NCBI RefSeq assembly: GCF_040371545.1
Contig: NZ_AP029048.1
Coordinates: 1,178,001-1,242,000 of the forward strand
Direction of reading: 5' to 3'
DNA: 64,000 nucleotides
Source of the DNA: Synechococcus sp. M16CYN
Lineage (GTDB): Bacteria; Cyanobacteriota; Cyanobacteriia; PCC-6307; Cyanobiaceae
Shown here: piece after piece, positions 29,259 to 38,153 of the stretch
Position numbering within the stretch: the stretch's first letter is position 1
Layout: each line of letters opens with the position of its first letter
Notes under the pieces: generated by a model
Database searches by the model: none
Seen by the model: the letters and a program-made list of their open reading frames with translations, nothing else
What the model was told of the DNA's origin: nothing
Made by a program: the position numbers and the translations under genes

Positions 29259-31102
29259 ACGCCTGTTGCTTAGCCAGTTAAAGAAGTTGGATAGGTTAAA
29301 TAATATGCTAAAAGACTCACTAAGATTAAGAAAACTTGATCTAAGTAGTTAAATGACATAAAGTTCCATAAAATCAACCACCCATAAATTTAGCCTTGGT
29401 CAAGATAACAGCTATGTCTACCAATAAATCCTGACGGTAGGTTTAACTTTATGACTTTTATATATTCAAAGAATTGAGATTAGAATTAATTTCTGTGATT
29501 TGGCGACTTTTGTGTTAATAGGATTAAAAACATTTGTTAAATATATCTTAATGCATAAAAAGCCATGAAGTATTAATCTCATTTAGTATCAAATGGCTTT
29601 GAACACCTCTAGATCTTTGTACAATATATACTTTGTTTGGCTTATAGGATTTAATTAGTAAACAAAAGATATCATTTTTGGTATTAAGAATACTTAAAGT
29701 AAGATATTAGTTTCTTGATTTAATAGCTATCCTTAGCTTTAAGGAAAGATTTAATATTAGCGGGAATAAAAATGAATAGATTAATTAAATTCTCTCACAA
29801 ATATAAAATATGGTAATTTAATAAAGTTTAAATGAATAAAGTATTTATCCCTTTTTAGAAACCATGAAGTTAAATAAACATTATTCTAAATAAATTGTAA
29901 TCTTTATATTATTAAGAGTTTTTACTTTAAGAATAAGTAAATTTTTATACTAATTAGATAGCTATATACATACAATTTAAATAGCTTAATTATAAGATCT
30001 TAAGTAGTAAAACAGTCTATTAGTTACAATAAATATCTATGGATTTTGTGCATATTCTTAAATTAATTGCAATAAGTAGGCAAAAATAATTAATATTGAC
30101 TAGGAATTAGAAATTATATGCAAAATTCAGAAATTTAAATAACTCAATTAATATACGAAGTCTTGTCTGAACCTTCTATAAAAACAAAATTACTGTTGTG
30201 ATAAAAATTAATTTAGTTTTTAATTTATTTTTTAATAACTAATAAATTGTAAGCTTTTATTTAGTAAATAAATTAAAATAACTTCAATCAACAAATTAGT
30301 CTTTTAGCTTTACTTTGCATATTATGATTGGAAATCAAATAAATAATATCTGGCAAAGTAAAATGTATTTCTAGATAATTATTGTTTAGAAAAACTTTGA
30401 TTTCTTTACTTAACTATTCTGTCTAGAATATTTTTAGATTAGCGATAAACAAATTCTACCTCTATAAAAATAAGGTAGATCAACTCTTGGTTTATTAATT
30501 ACCTTAAATAATGTATTAATTTTAATAATAATCAAAATTTACTTTTTTAGTATTCATATAAAAGTAAAATCTTATAAAGCTTTATAAAATTAATTTTAAT
30601 CTCTTTATATATATTTTTAAATATTAAAATACAAAATACTGCCGTTTCTGTGTAGTTAAATACATTATAAAGTTAGTATATTAGAACATAGTTTAAACAT
30701 GAATTTTTTCACTAATAAAAATTTATCCTATCACCCAAAGTTTAGTTACTTGTTAAGTTTTATTATTTTGAATAGATTTATAACTTACATAGTAAAATAC
30801 TGCATTAAATAATAAGTCTTATTGCTAAATTTATACATTCTATAATTATTAAAACTAATTTCTAAAATTTTCTATTACTAAAAATTGTCAGGATTAATAA
30901 TTGACCTAAACTGTCACAATATTGCACATTATAGATATTATGAAGAGCAATCTTTTATTTTTAATTAAAAGCCTACTCTATAAAATTTTTTTTCTAGTTT
31001 ATTAGACGACTGTTAGCCATCTTATATAGACGTCGGAAGAAAATTTTGTTCTAATAAATTTTTATAATTAATTATGATCAAACAAAGATAAAAAACAACT
31101 TC
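29259..31102. other. AT-rich gene-poor stretch
   Basis: About 1.8 kb with very low GC by eye, full of stop codons in all frames and with no open frame of 60 codons. No tRNA, rRNA, insertion-sequence end or tandem repeat was found. Composition changes abruptly at both ends. It may be decayed DNA or a gene-loss scar. Confidence 0.6.
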
Positions 31103-31264
31103 CTAGCTTTTGTCCGCGATGATTTGAGCTGTTGCTACTCGTTGTCTGAAATATAGATCAAGGAGCAAACCCGCAACATTTTTGAGTTCACTAATATCAC
31201 TGGCTTTTTCAATAGTGCCTTGGAGTTGCTGTTTCTCAAATTGAAAATGAAGAGGTAGATCCAT
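31103..31264 (-). CDS. Conserved-looking small protein (53 residues)
   Basis: ATG at 31264 to TAG at 31105. It reads MDLPLHFQFEKQQLQGTIEK, ASDISELKNVAGLLLDLYFR, then QRVATAQIIADKS. The sequence is a helical, soluble small protein with GC content well above the adjacent AT-rich desert, which supports coding. It lies divergent to dapF. I have no family name for it; it is too short for most ORF thresholds. Confidence 0.6.
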   Translation of the reverse strand: MDLPLHFQFEKQQLQGTIEKASDISELKNVAGLLLDLYFRQRVATAQIIADKS

Positions 31265-31353
31265 TGCTAGATCGCAAATAGAAACTCAAGATAACAAATC
31301 GTAAAGATTAGGATTGTAGTTATTTTTACTTATCCTGGGTCGGTTCCACCGTA

Positions 31354-31368
31354 ACCCTGTTTCAGGGT
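31354..31368. repeat. Perfect inverted repeat upstream of dapF
   Basis: ACCCTG-TTT-CAGGGT, a perfect six-base stem with a three-base loop, lies about 50 bases before the small ORF that overlaps the dapF start. It could be an RNA hairpin in the leader or an operator. A three-base loop and short stem make it a modest hairpin. Confidence 0.4.
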
Positions 31369-31417
31369 CTGTTATTTGCCTAATTAAGACGCTTGGTAAC
31401 TCATTGAGGAAACTAAA

Positions 31418-31534
31418 ATGACCATAGCTATTTCTCTTATGATCAATTCAAGTTATAGATATGGGATAGAAGGTCAAGCCACACACTTACCTATTATTAC
31501 AGTTCGGGTCTCTAGCAATGCTGCAATTCAGTAA
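31418..31534 (+). CDS. Small upstream ORF overlapping dapF start (38 residues)
   Basis: ATG at 31418 has a good ribosome site (GAGGA, 31406-31410, spacing 7). It encodes MTIAISLMINSSYRYGIEGQ, then ATHLPIITVRVSSNAAIQ, and stops at 31534, that is 17 bases into dapF. The dapF start at 31518 has no clear ribosome site of its own, so re-initiation could link them. Whether the peptide has a function is unknown. It may also be a remnant of another gene. Confidence 0.4.
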   Translation: MTIAISLMINSSYRYGIEGQATHLPIITVRVSSNAAIQ

Positions 31535-32507
31535 GTACCAAGGTCTCGGTAATGATTTTGTGATTTTTGAAGGGCGCCATAATCAGCTTCCTTCCGAGAT
31601 TATTAATCCTGAGCCCGCTTGGATTCGGCGAATCTGTGACCGGCGCTTCGGCGTCGGAGGCGATGGGATCATTTTGGCCCTTCCACCCCAAACTGATGGA
31701 GACTTGCGCATGCGCATCTTCAATGCAGATGGCACTGAAGCGGAGATGTGCGGCAACGGTATACGTTGTCTTGCGTGTTACTTGGCCGATACTAATCGAT
31801 CAATCGCGGGATGTCGTTGGGTGATCGAGAGTTTGGCAGGAATGATTCAATCTGAGCTGATGCCGGATGGTCGGTTTCGAGTGGATATGGGTGCACCGTT
31901 GTTACAGCCAAACTTAATTCCAACAACGCTTAAATTCGAAAATGGATTGCCCCGGGGCGTTTTAAAGATCGGAGGCTTACCGGTTAACGTTGTTTCGGTT
32001 GGAATGGGTAATCCCCACGCTATTGTTCCTGTCGACGATTTAGACACCGTTCCTTTCGAGGAGTGGGGGTCCGTGTTGGAAGCTCACCCCGTTTTTCCAG
32101 ACAAGACTAATGTTCATTTTTTGAAAGTACGAGCACGTAACCGTTTAGAGATCCGAGTTTGGGAGAGGGGTATTGGTCCCACTCTCGCCTGCGGCACAGG
32201 CGCCTGCGCGACCCTCGTTGCGGCCGTCCTTCTTGATCTTGCTGATGAGCAAGCCGAAGTCATATTACCTGGAGGTTCGCTACAGATTTCTTGGCCCGAT
32301 CAGTCCGGTCCGGTCTTAATGACTGGACCAGCTCAAGCCTTGTTTAACGGTGTACTCAAGTTAGAATCAGTCCCGGGTGATGAAACAGTCGCGCTTGAAC
32401 AGGCCCAGGCATTTTTGAATAATACTTCTCTTGAATCAATGCTAAAGCTGGCCAGTAATTCTTTTGAACAACGCACACGATCTCGGTTAAAGCGTGGTGG
32501 AAGCTGA
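31518..32507 (+). CDS. dapF: Diaminopimelate epimerase
   Basis: Converts LL- to meso-diaminopimelate for lysine and peptidoglycan; 329 residues. The two catalytic cysteines are seen: Cys78 in 'AEMCGNGIRC' and the second near 225 in 'LACGTGACATL'. 'QGLGNDFV' opens the N-terminal half as expected. The chain is about 40 residues longer than the usual 275-290; the extra part is C-terminal ('ALEQAQAFLNNTSLESMLKL' and on) and looks helical. The cysteine desulfurase gene starts inside the last codons. Confidence 0.94.
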   Translation: MLQFSKYQGLGNDFVIFEGRHNQLPSEIINPEPAWIRRICDRRFGVGGDGIILALPPQTDGDLRMRIFNADGTEAEMCGNGIRCLACYLADTNRSIAGCRWVIESLAGMIQSELMPDGRFRVDMGAPLLQPNLIPTTLKFENGLPRGVLKIGGLPVNVVSVGMGNPHAIVPVDDLDTVPFEEWGSVLEAHPVFPDKTNVHFLKVRARNRLEIRVWERGIGPTLACGTGACATLVAAVLLDLADEQAEVILPGGSLQISWPDQSGPVLMTGPAQALFNGVLKLESVPGDETVALEQAQAFLNNTSLESMLKLASNSFEQRTRSRLKRGGS

Positions 32508-33666
32508 AATTTATTTGGATGCTGCAGCAACGACACCGCCACGCTCAGAGGTGATTGATGTTGTAGTTCAAGTCCAACAGGCTGTCTGGGCTAATCCCAG
32601 CAGCCTACACGTTGCAGGACTAAAAGCAGCAGAATTGCTAGAGCGCTCACGATGGAAACTTGCAAGGCGGTTCGTTGTATCTCCAGAGCAATTAGTCGTC
32701 ACCTCCGGTGCCACTGAATCTGTTCATCTTGGCTTGCTTGGCTCAGCGGCTGCGCTACAGCCAAGTCGAATCGTGGTGTCTGCGGTGGAGCATCCAGCAG
32801 TGTTAGCTGCTTCTGAACAATTGAAAAAACAGGGATGGACAATTGCAGTTTGGCCCGTAGATGCCACTGGGCACATTCGACTAGAGTTAATGGATCAGCT
32901 CCTGGCGCCACCCACCAGACTAGTTTCACTTATTGCGGCGCAAAGCGAGGTGGGCACTCTTCAACCCGTTGCCTGTGTTGGAAAGGCCTGTAGAGAGCGG
33001 GGGATTGTGTTTCATAGTGACGCCACTCAATTAATTCCTCAAGGTTGCCCTCAATTCAACAGCCTCAACGTTGACTTACTTAGCCTATCGGCTCACAAGT
33101 TTCAGGGTCCTCGAGGGATTGGACTTTTGATCCGTCGTCCGACTCTCGCTATACAACCTCTCCAAAGTGGAGGTGGTCAGGAGTTTGGTCTGCGTTCAGG
33201 GACAGAACCTGTAGCCCTTATCGCTGGAATGGTTGAGGCACTTTCTGCATTGCCCACCTTTTGTCCCGAATATCAATCCGTTCCGCCAGGGTCCGGCCCA
33301 AATGTGCGCCAACAGCGCGATCGACTATTGCAGTCCTTACTAAAGATTCCTGGGTTTAGGCTGGTTGGTCCTGATGTGAATAATCGTCTTCCCAATCATA
33401 TTGCTGTTCTTGCGGGCACAGATCGGGGTTACCCAATTTCAGCAAGGTCGATGGTGCGAGAGTTGGCACATCGGGGCGTGGCATGCAGCAGTGGTAGCGC
33501 ATGCAGTTCCGGGAAGCGAATAGATAGCCCCATCCTCAGCGCGATGGGAGTGGCAAAACCCTGGCGACAGTCGGGCCTGCGCTTCACTCTTGGCCCCTGG
33601 TTAGATGATGTTGCTTTAGATTTAGTTCCCGATGTTGTAAACGCCGCGCAGCGGTCTCTCTCCTAA
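32494..33666 (+). CDS. Cysteine desulfurase (NifS/IscS family)
   Basis: A 390-residue PLP enzyme that removes sulfur from cysteine for Fe-S clusters and thio-modifications. 'YLDAAATTPPRSEVIDVV' is the N-terminal signature; the PLP lysine is near 202 in 'SLSAHKFQGPRGIGLL'; the catalytic loop 'GVACSSGSACSSG' near 327-339 carries the active cysteine. The start is GTG at 32494, overlapping dapF by 14 bases. Cyanobacteria usually have several such proteins; which substrate this one serves is not apparent. Confidence 0.9.
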   Translation: MVEAEIYLDAAATTPPRSEVIDVVVQVQQAVWANPSSLHVAGLKAAELLERSRWKLARRFVVSPEQLVVTSGATESVHLGLLGSAAALQPSRIVVSAVEHPAVLAASEQLKKQGWTIAVWPVDATGHIRLELMDQLLAPPTRLVSLIAAQSEVGTLQPVACVGKACRERGIVFHSDATQLIPQGCPQFNSLNVDLLSLSAHKFQGPRGIGLLIRRPTLAIQPLQSGGGQEFGLRSGTEPVALIAGMVEALSALPTFCPEYQSVPPGSGPNVRQQRDRLLQSLLKIPGFRLVGPDVNNRLPNHIAVLAGTDRGYPISARSMVRELAHRGVACSSGSACSSGKRIDSPILSAMGVAKPWRQSGLRFTLGPWLDDVALDLVPDVVNAAQRSLS

Positions 33667-33691
33667 GGCACTTTAAACATGACATCGCCTT

Positions 33692-34345
33692 ATGGCTAAA
33701 CAGGACTCACTCCCGGCTGATCTCCTAATAGCAGAACATCAACTTCAAGATGCCATATCGGCTGCTCTTGCTACCGGTAAGGCTCAGCGATGGTCCGCCA
33801 ACCTGTGCTTTGAGAATCTTCGTGTCCTTCCCGTAGCTTTGCGTTTGGCCCGTGCTCTGGTAGATCAAGGTTTTTCCCTATTAATAGCCTGGCCGGACGC
33901 TGGCACGGCAGCTCTGGCTCGTCGAGAGGCTGATGATCTCAGCGCATTGATTATTGACTTTAAGCGACTTAATCAGATCAAGTCCAGCTTACCTGACGCT
34001 AGAGTCCTGCTCGCTGTTGCCCCTCAACCATTCGATTACGAGACTTTTCAGTCTGTGTGTGATGGCTATTCTGGCCCGGTGGTCATGCTGAATGGACGAC
34101 TGGAGGATGCAGCTGTGGGAATAGGCAGCGTGGTACGTAAACGCCGTAGGAGCTTTATCCTTACGTGGCATCAAGCGTACTGGCTGCAACCTCTGGAAGG
34201 GGGAGCGCTAATGCGCTCATATCCCAAGGAATGGACAGTGTTCCGCCTCGATCAGGATGGTTATCGCCAGTTATCCACATTTAATGCCCGACCAGATGCA
34301 GAAACCATTTTTGCACTTTTGGCTAAAAAGAATCAAGTGACTTGA
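33692..34345 (+). CDS. DUF1995 family protein
   Basis: A 217-residue soluble protein of a family found in cyanobacteria and chloroplasts (the group that includes LPA3, linked to photosystem assembly). Recognised by the overall pattern 'QRWSANLCFENLRVLPVALR', 'LLIAWPDAGTAALARREADD', 'GPVVMLNGRLEDAAVGIG', 'YWLQPLEGGALMRSYP'. Role here is not proven. Starts 25 bases after the desulfurase stop. Confidence 0.8.
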   Translation: MAKQDSLPADLLIAEHQLQDAISAALATGKAQRWSANLCFENLRVLPVALRLARALVDQGFSLLIAWPDAGTAALARREADDLSALIIDFKRLNQIKSSLPDARVLLAVAPQPFDYETFQSVCDGYSGPVVMLNGRLEDAAVGIGSVVRKRRRSFILTWHQAYWLQPLEGGALMRSYPKEWTVFRLDQDGYRQLSTFNARPDAETIFALLAKKNQVT

Positions 34346-34447
34346 GATAAAGCAGTTTTAGTGGTGCAAACTCCGTTCGGATCACTTTCGCCCACGGTTT
34401 AATCGCTGTTTCAGCTGTCTATATGGTTAATCTCCCAAGAAGAACTT

Positions 34448-34957
34448 ATGGCCCGCTTAGTTTGGCTCCGCGGTTTGTCGCTAGTAGATACTGCAGCGGC
34501 AGCAATTGCAGCGCTTGCACTCGCTGGTGTGGCTTGGTCTCCAAAATTGGTTTCTACCCTGGCAAAGGCGACGGGGACATTGGAACCTGTGACAGTAAGC
34601 GTTGATATCCGACAACTTCAAGTCGCTGATCCTGAGACACTACTTCAGTCAATTCGTGATGAAGGCAGCGTGAAGATTACGATTCGGAATCAGCCGGCTG
34701 GTCGGGTGCAGTTACTTAATGTTCTAAATCTTACCCCTCCCTTGGTTGCCATTCAACCAGATGGTCGAATTGTTGAAGCGAAAGATCCCAATCAATCTCA
34801 ACGGCTTTACGTGCGCTTTTTACTAAAAGCGGAAGCTGAGTCCAATGCATCGGGCATTATTTTTGGTGGGACGAAGTTAAAAATCGGTGTTCCGGTCGAT
34901 GTTGAAGGTAGGGTCTTCAGCTTTAGGGGTATTGTCAGCGGGGTGACGTTCCCATGA
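34448..34957 (+). CDS. DUF4330 family protein
   Basis: A 169-residue protein with one N-terminal membrane segment (about 10-35, 'SLVDTAAAAIAALALAGVAW') and a beta-rich part behind it ('VTVSVDIRQLQVADPETLLQ', 'VKITIRNQPAGRVQLL'). The family is typical of cyanobacteria and of unknown function. Its stop overlaps the dacB ATG by four bases (ATGA), so both are translated together. Confidence 0.8.
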   Translation: MARLVWLRGLSLVDTAAAAIAALALAGVAWSPKLVSTLAKATGTLEPVTVSVDIRQLQVADPETLLQSIRDEGSVKITIRNQPAGRVQLLNVLNLTPPLVAIQPDGRIVEAKDPNQSQRLYVRFLLKAEAESNASGIIFGGTKLKIGVPVDVEGRVFSFRGIVSGVTFP

Positions 34958-36222
34958 TGCGGCGGCTAGTGGTCGTGGCCTTGTTTGCATCGTTTCATGT
35001 TGCTGGTACGGTTGCTCAGCCTTTGTTGACTCCTCCTCCGGTACAAGAACAGCAAGAGCGCACGCTGCTGAACCGAGGGACAATTTGTCCGACTCTCCAG
35101 AGTTCTTTGTTGGCAGCCGTTAAGGCACAGAGTTGGGCATGGAGCATCAGTGTAGTGAACGATCGAGGTCAATTACTTGCTGATCTCAACGGCAAGTTGC
35201 CGCGTATTCCGGCTTCTAATCAAAAACTTGTCAGTACGGCATTTGCGTTGGACCGTCTTGGACCTGACTTCCGTTTGAAAACACAGCTTTTGCGTCATTC
35301 GAACGGTAACCTAGAGCTCGTTGGAGAGGGCGACCCTGATCTGAGCGTTGCTGATATTCGACGCTTCGCCATGGTTGCATTAAGCCAGAAGAAATTGCGT
35401 CAGACGAAATCATTGATACAACCATTGAAGCTGATAGTGCGCGAAGAGCCTCGGCAGCGCTGGTGGCCAAGTGACTGGCACCCTGCGGATCGTTCTCACA
35501 CTTATGGAGCACCGATCACCCGATTAGCACTTGCTAGTAACGCACTGCATATGGCTGTAATGGATCCCGCTTCTCGGTTGCAACGGGTCCTTGACGCCGC
35601 ATTAAATCAGCAGGGTGGACGGGTATTGCTCCAGTTAGTGGACCATGACTACCGTACATTTACGGTGAGTCAAAATAAGCATCCAAGTGTTGTGCTTCAC
35701 AGTGAAGACTCGGCACCAATGCATGCGTTGTTGAGTCTTGCGAATACGGAAAGTCATAACTTCACCGCTGAAGTTCTCATGCGTGAAGCCGCAGATAGCT
35801 GGGACGTACAAGACGCTGCTTTGGCTGCAACACGCTGGCTCCAATCCCAAGGAATTCCTATGACAGGGCTCCGCATTCGCGATGGAAGCGGACTATCTCG
35901 CGGGAACCGTCTCACCAGTCAATCACTCGCTGTACTGCTCTGGCGGATGACTCAGCATCCCCTAAGTAGCTATTATCAGGCCTCGATGGCGATTGCTAGT
36001 CGAAGGGGAACGTTGCACAAACGATTTCATGGAACTTCGCTACAGGGCAAGTTCTGGGGAAAAACAGGAACCTTGTCCGGCGTTCGATCTATGTCGGGAA
36101 TCCTTGCAACAAGCCATGGACCTCTTTATGTGAGTATGATCTCGAATGGTGGACTGGATACGGCTGCTGTGATGAAAAGAGTGCTGCTTGCGAGCCAACA
36201 AATCAACCGGTGCCCTTCATGA
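34954..36222 (+). CDS. dacB: D-alanyl-D-alanine carboxypeptidase (DacB/PBP4, S13 family)
   Basis: A 422-residue peptidoglycan peptidase. A signal peptide (1-22) is followed by the S13 active-site motifs: 'PASNQKLVS' (SxxK at 88-91), 'SLANTESHNFTAEVL' (SxN region) and 'KTGTLSGVRS' (KTG, about 370). It trims D-Ala from pentapeptides in the periplasm. It is convergent with the coiled-coil gene and overlaps it by 20 bases. Confidence 0.92.
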   Translation: MMRRLVVVALFASFHVAGTVAQPLLTPPPVQEQQERTLLNRGTICPTLQSSLLAAVKAQSWAWSISVVNDRGQLLADLNGKLPRIPASNQKLVSTAFALDRLGPDFRLKTQLLRHSNGNLELVGEGDPDLSVADIRRFAMVALSQKKLRQTKSLIQPLKLIVREEPRQRWWPSDWHPADRSHTYGAPITRLALASNALHMAVMDPASRLQRVLDAALNQQGGRVLLQLVDHDYRTFTVSQNKHPSVVLHSEDSAPMHALLSLANTESHNFTAEVLMREAADSWDVQDAALAATRWLQSQGIPMTGLRIRDGSGLSRGNRLTSQSLAVLLWRMTQHPLSSYYQASMAIASRRGTLHKRFHGTSLQGKFWGKTGTLSGVRSMSGILATSHGPLYVSMISNGGLDTAAVMKRVLLASQQINRCPS

Positions 36223-37102
36223 ACCGGAACTGGGATGTCGCGCGGGGAACTCGATTAATTGGAACAGCCAACTGGTTTTCATTCTGTTTCATAGACCCAT
36301 GGTTAGAGCAGGTGGGCTGGTTTTTCGCCAACTCTTGGCGGCCGCTTACCACAACTTGAGCCACTTCTTGCAGGCGCGCTTCTAAATCATCTAATGTCCG
36401 CTCTGCATAGCGCTTGGCACTGTCCTGGACCCTGGCTGCTTCTTGGCGGCTGCGTTGAATTAATTCCTCACACTGCTGCTGCGTCTGACGTCGGAAGTGT
36501 AGGGCATCGTTATGAATGCGTTCAGCTTCGTCACGACATTCCTTTTGAAACCGCAAGCTTTCGTTTCGGATAGTTTCAAGATCTACTAGAGCTTGTTTTC
36601 GGTCAGCTTCATGCTGGTCAACAGATTGCCGGCGCAATTCAATGACTTCCTGCTCAAGCTGTTGACGACGGACAGCGAATTGTTGTTCTTGCGCAGCCAC
36701 TCTCATTTGAATCTCTTGATCAAAGCGGGCGCCCTGTTGCCGTGTTGTTTGCAATAGCTGTTCACATTGTTGACGGGTTTGATCGCGAAGATCACTGGCT
36801 TGTCGTTCAGCCTCTTTCCAAACCGAGGAGTTGTTGACCAATTGCTCTCGCTGTCTTTGGGCCTGTTGAACAATTTCTTCGGCTTGCTGACGAGCTACGT
36901 TGATAAAATCATCACGGCGCTCAATCAGTTGAGCTGCTCGTTTAAACTCGTCCGGTAATGCCTCGCGAACTGCATCGAGAACCTCTACAGCATCGCATTC
37001 ATTAACAAGACGTCCCCCCGTAAACGGAAGCCGGCTCCCCTCTAGAACGACTTCCTCAAGCTGATCAAGCTGATTAAGAACGGTGAACTGGACATCGTTC
37101 AT
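36203..37102 (-). CDS. Long coiled-coil protein, DivIVA-like
   Basis: A 299-residue protein almost entirely alpha-helical after residue 60: Gln/Arg/Glu-rich heptads ('RQQAEEIVQQAQRQREQL', 'QQCEELIQRSRQEAARVQ') form a long coiled coil. The N-terminal 50 residues ('NQLDQLEEVVLEGSRLPFTG') may be a DivIVA-type head. In cyanobacteria such proteins are associated with division and shape. It follows coaD by one base, so they share a transcript. Function is inferred from composition. Confidence 0.7.
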   Translation of the reverse strand: MNDVQFTVLNQLDQLEEVVLEGSRLPFTGGRLVNECDAVEVLDAVREALPDEFKRAAQLIERRDDFINVARQQAEEIVQQAQRQREQLVNNSSVWKEAERQASDLRDQTRQQCEQLLQTTRQQGARFDQEIQMRVAAQEQQFAVRRQQLEQEVIELRRQSVDQHEADRKQALVDLETIRNESLRFQKECRDEAERIHNDALHFRRQTQQQCEELIQRSRQEAARVQDSAKRYAERTLDDLEARLQEVAQVVVSGRQELAKNQPTCSNHGSMKQNENQLAVPINRVPRATSQFRFMKGTG

Positions 37103-37103
37103 C

Positions 37104-37595
37104 TCAGGTCGGTAAGAAAGCTGAATTAAAGAGCCTGTTCAGGTCAAACGCCACCTCTGATGGGACCATATGTTCGATAGCACCGCCAAACCGTGCCACT
37201 TCCTTCACTACCGAACTGCTGAGGAAGCTGTGTCGCGCAGATGTTGTCATGAAAACAGTCTCCAAGGAATCCTCAAGTGAACTATTCGTGTGGGCGATTT
37301 GCAATTCATATTCGAAGTCGCTCATGGCTCGCAATCCACGCAAAATCAGGTCTGCTCGATGTGTTTTGGCACAATTCACAGTGAGACCTTCAAAATTGAT
37401 AATCTCGATTCCACTAAGGTGACGCGTCGAAGCATGGATTTGGGTGATGCGTTGCTCGATGCTGAACGTGGGACGTTTGTTGGGGTTACGTAACACAGCG
37501 ACAATCACCTCTCCAAAAAGAGACAAGGCTCGTTCGATAAGATCCATATGACCGTTGGTTAAAGGGTCAAAACTACCGGGGTAAAGCGCCCGCAT
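37104..37595 (-). CDS. coaD: Phosphopantetheine adenylyltransferase
   Basis: The penultimate enzyme of coenzyme A synthesis, 163 residues. '[23 protein letters not shown]' contains the nucleotidyl transferase (T/H)xGH motif and the 'PGSFDPxTxGH' signature; '[19 protein letters not shown]' and '[14 protein letters not shown]' follow. Length is normal. The coiled-coil gene follows immediately. Confidence 0.97.
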   Translation of the reverse strand: MRALYPGSFDPLTNGHMDLIERALSLFGEVIVAVLRNPNKRPTFSIEQRITQIHASTRHLSGIEIINFEGLTVNCAKTHRADLILRGLRAMSDFEYELQIAHTNSSLEDSLETVFMTTSARHSFLSSSVVKEVARFGGAIEHMVPSEVAFDLNRLFNSAFLPT

Positions 37596-37670
37596 TATGA
37601 GATTGGCATCCTCCTATATCATATGTACGCGAACATTGTCTAGATTTCCTGTAAAGCCAGGGAAAATGCT

Positions 37671-38153
37671 ATGAGCCTCGATACCGACGCTAAGAAAGTT
37701 CTACTCCGTAAGATACCTCATGGTCTATTTATCTGTGGCGTACGCAATGGTGATGACATAAACGGGTTCACCGCTAGTTGGGTAACACAAGGGTCGTTTG
37801 AGCCGCCTCTGGTGGTGATGGGTGTGCGGGCTGATAGCAGCAGCCACGCAATCATCGAATCTAGTAAACGTTTTTCACTCAATGTTTTGAGGTCCAATCA
37901 AAAGGATCTTGCGGCGGTGTTCTTCAAGCCTCAGAAAGGTTTGGGTGGACGTTTCCAAGCTGCACCATTCACCGAGGGTGACTTAGGACTTCCCTTGCTT
38001 GATGACGCAATAGGTGGTGTTGAATGCGAACTGGTCGGATCGATAAAGCATGGAGATCACACAGTTTTTGTTGGCGCTGTCAGATCGGCTCGTTTAATTG
38101 CTGACGGTGAGGCCCTCAATCTAGCTTCTACTGGTTGGAATTACGGTGGCTGA
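37671..38153 (+). CDS. Flavin reductase-like domain protein
   Basis: A 160-residue FMN-binding split-barrel protein. 'IPHGLFICGVRNGDDINGFTASW' matches the flavin reductase-like start, then 'VTQGSFEPPLVVMGVRADSS' and 'RFSLNVLRSNQKDLA'. Such proteins use FMN/FAD with NAD(P)H; partner enzymes vary. In cyanobacteria related domains are at the end of flavodiiron proteins, but here it stands alone. It overlaps uvrC by eight bases. Confidence 0.82.
   Translation: MSLDTDAKKVLLRKIPHGLFICGVRNGDDINGFTASWVTQGSFEPPLVVMGVRADSSSHAIIESSKRFSLNVLRSNQKDLAAVFFKPQKGLGGRFQAAPFTEGDLGLPLLDDAIGGVECELVGSIKHGDHTVFVGAVRSARLIADGEALNLASTGWNYGG

Noticed and set aside
29259-31102. Mobile element in the AT-rich stretch
   Set aside because: No transposase or integrase frame, terminal inverted repeats or target duplication found by eye.
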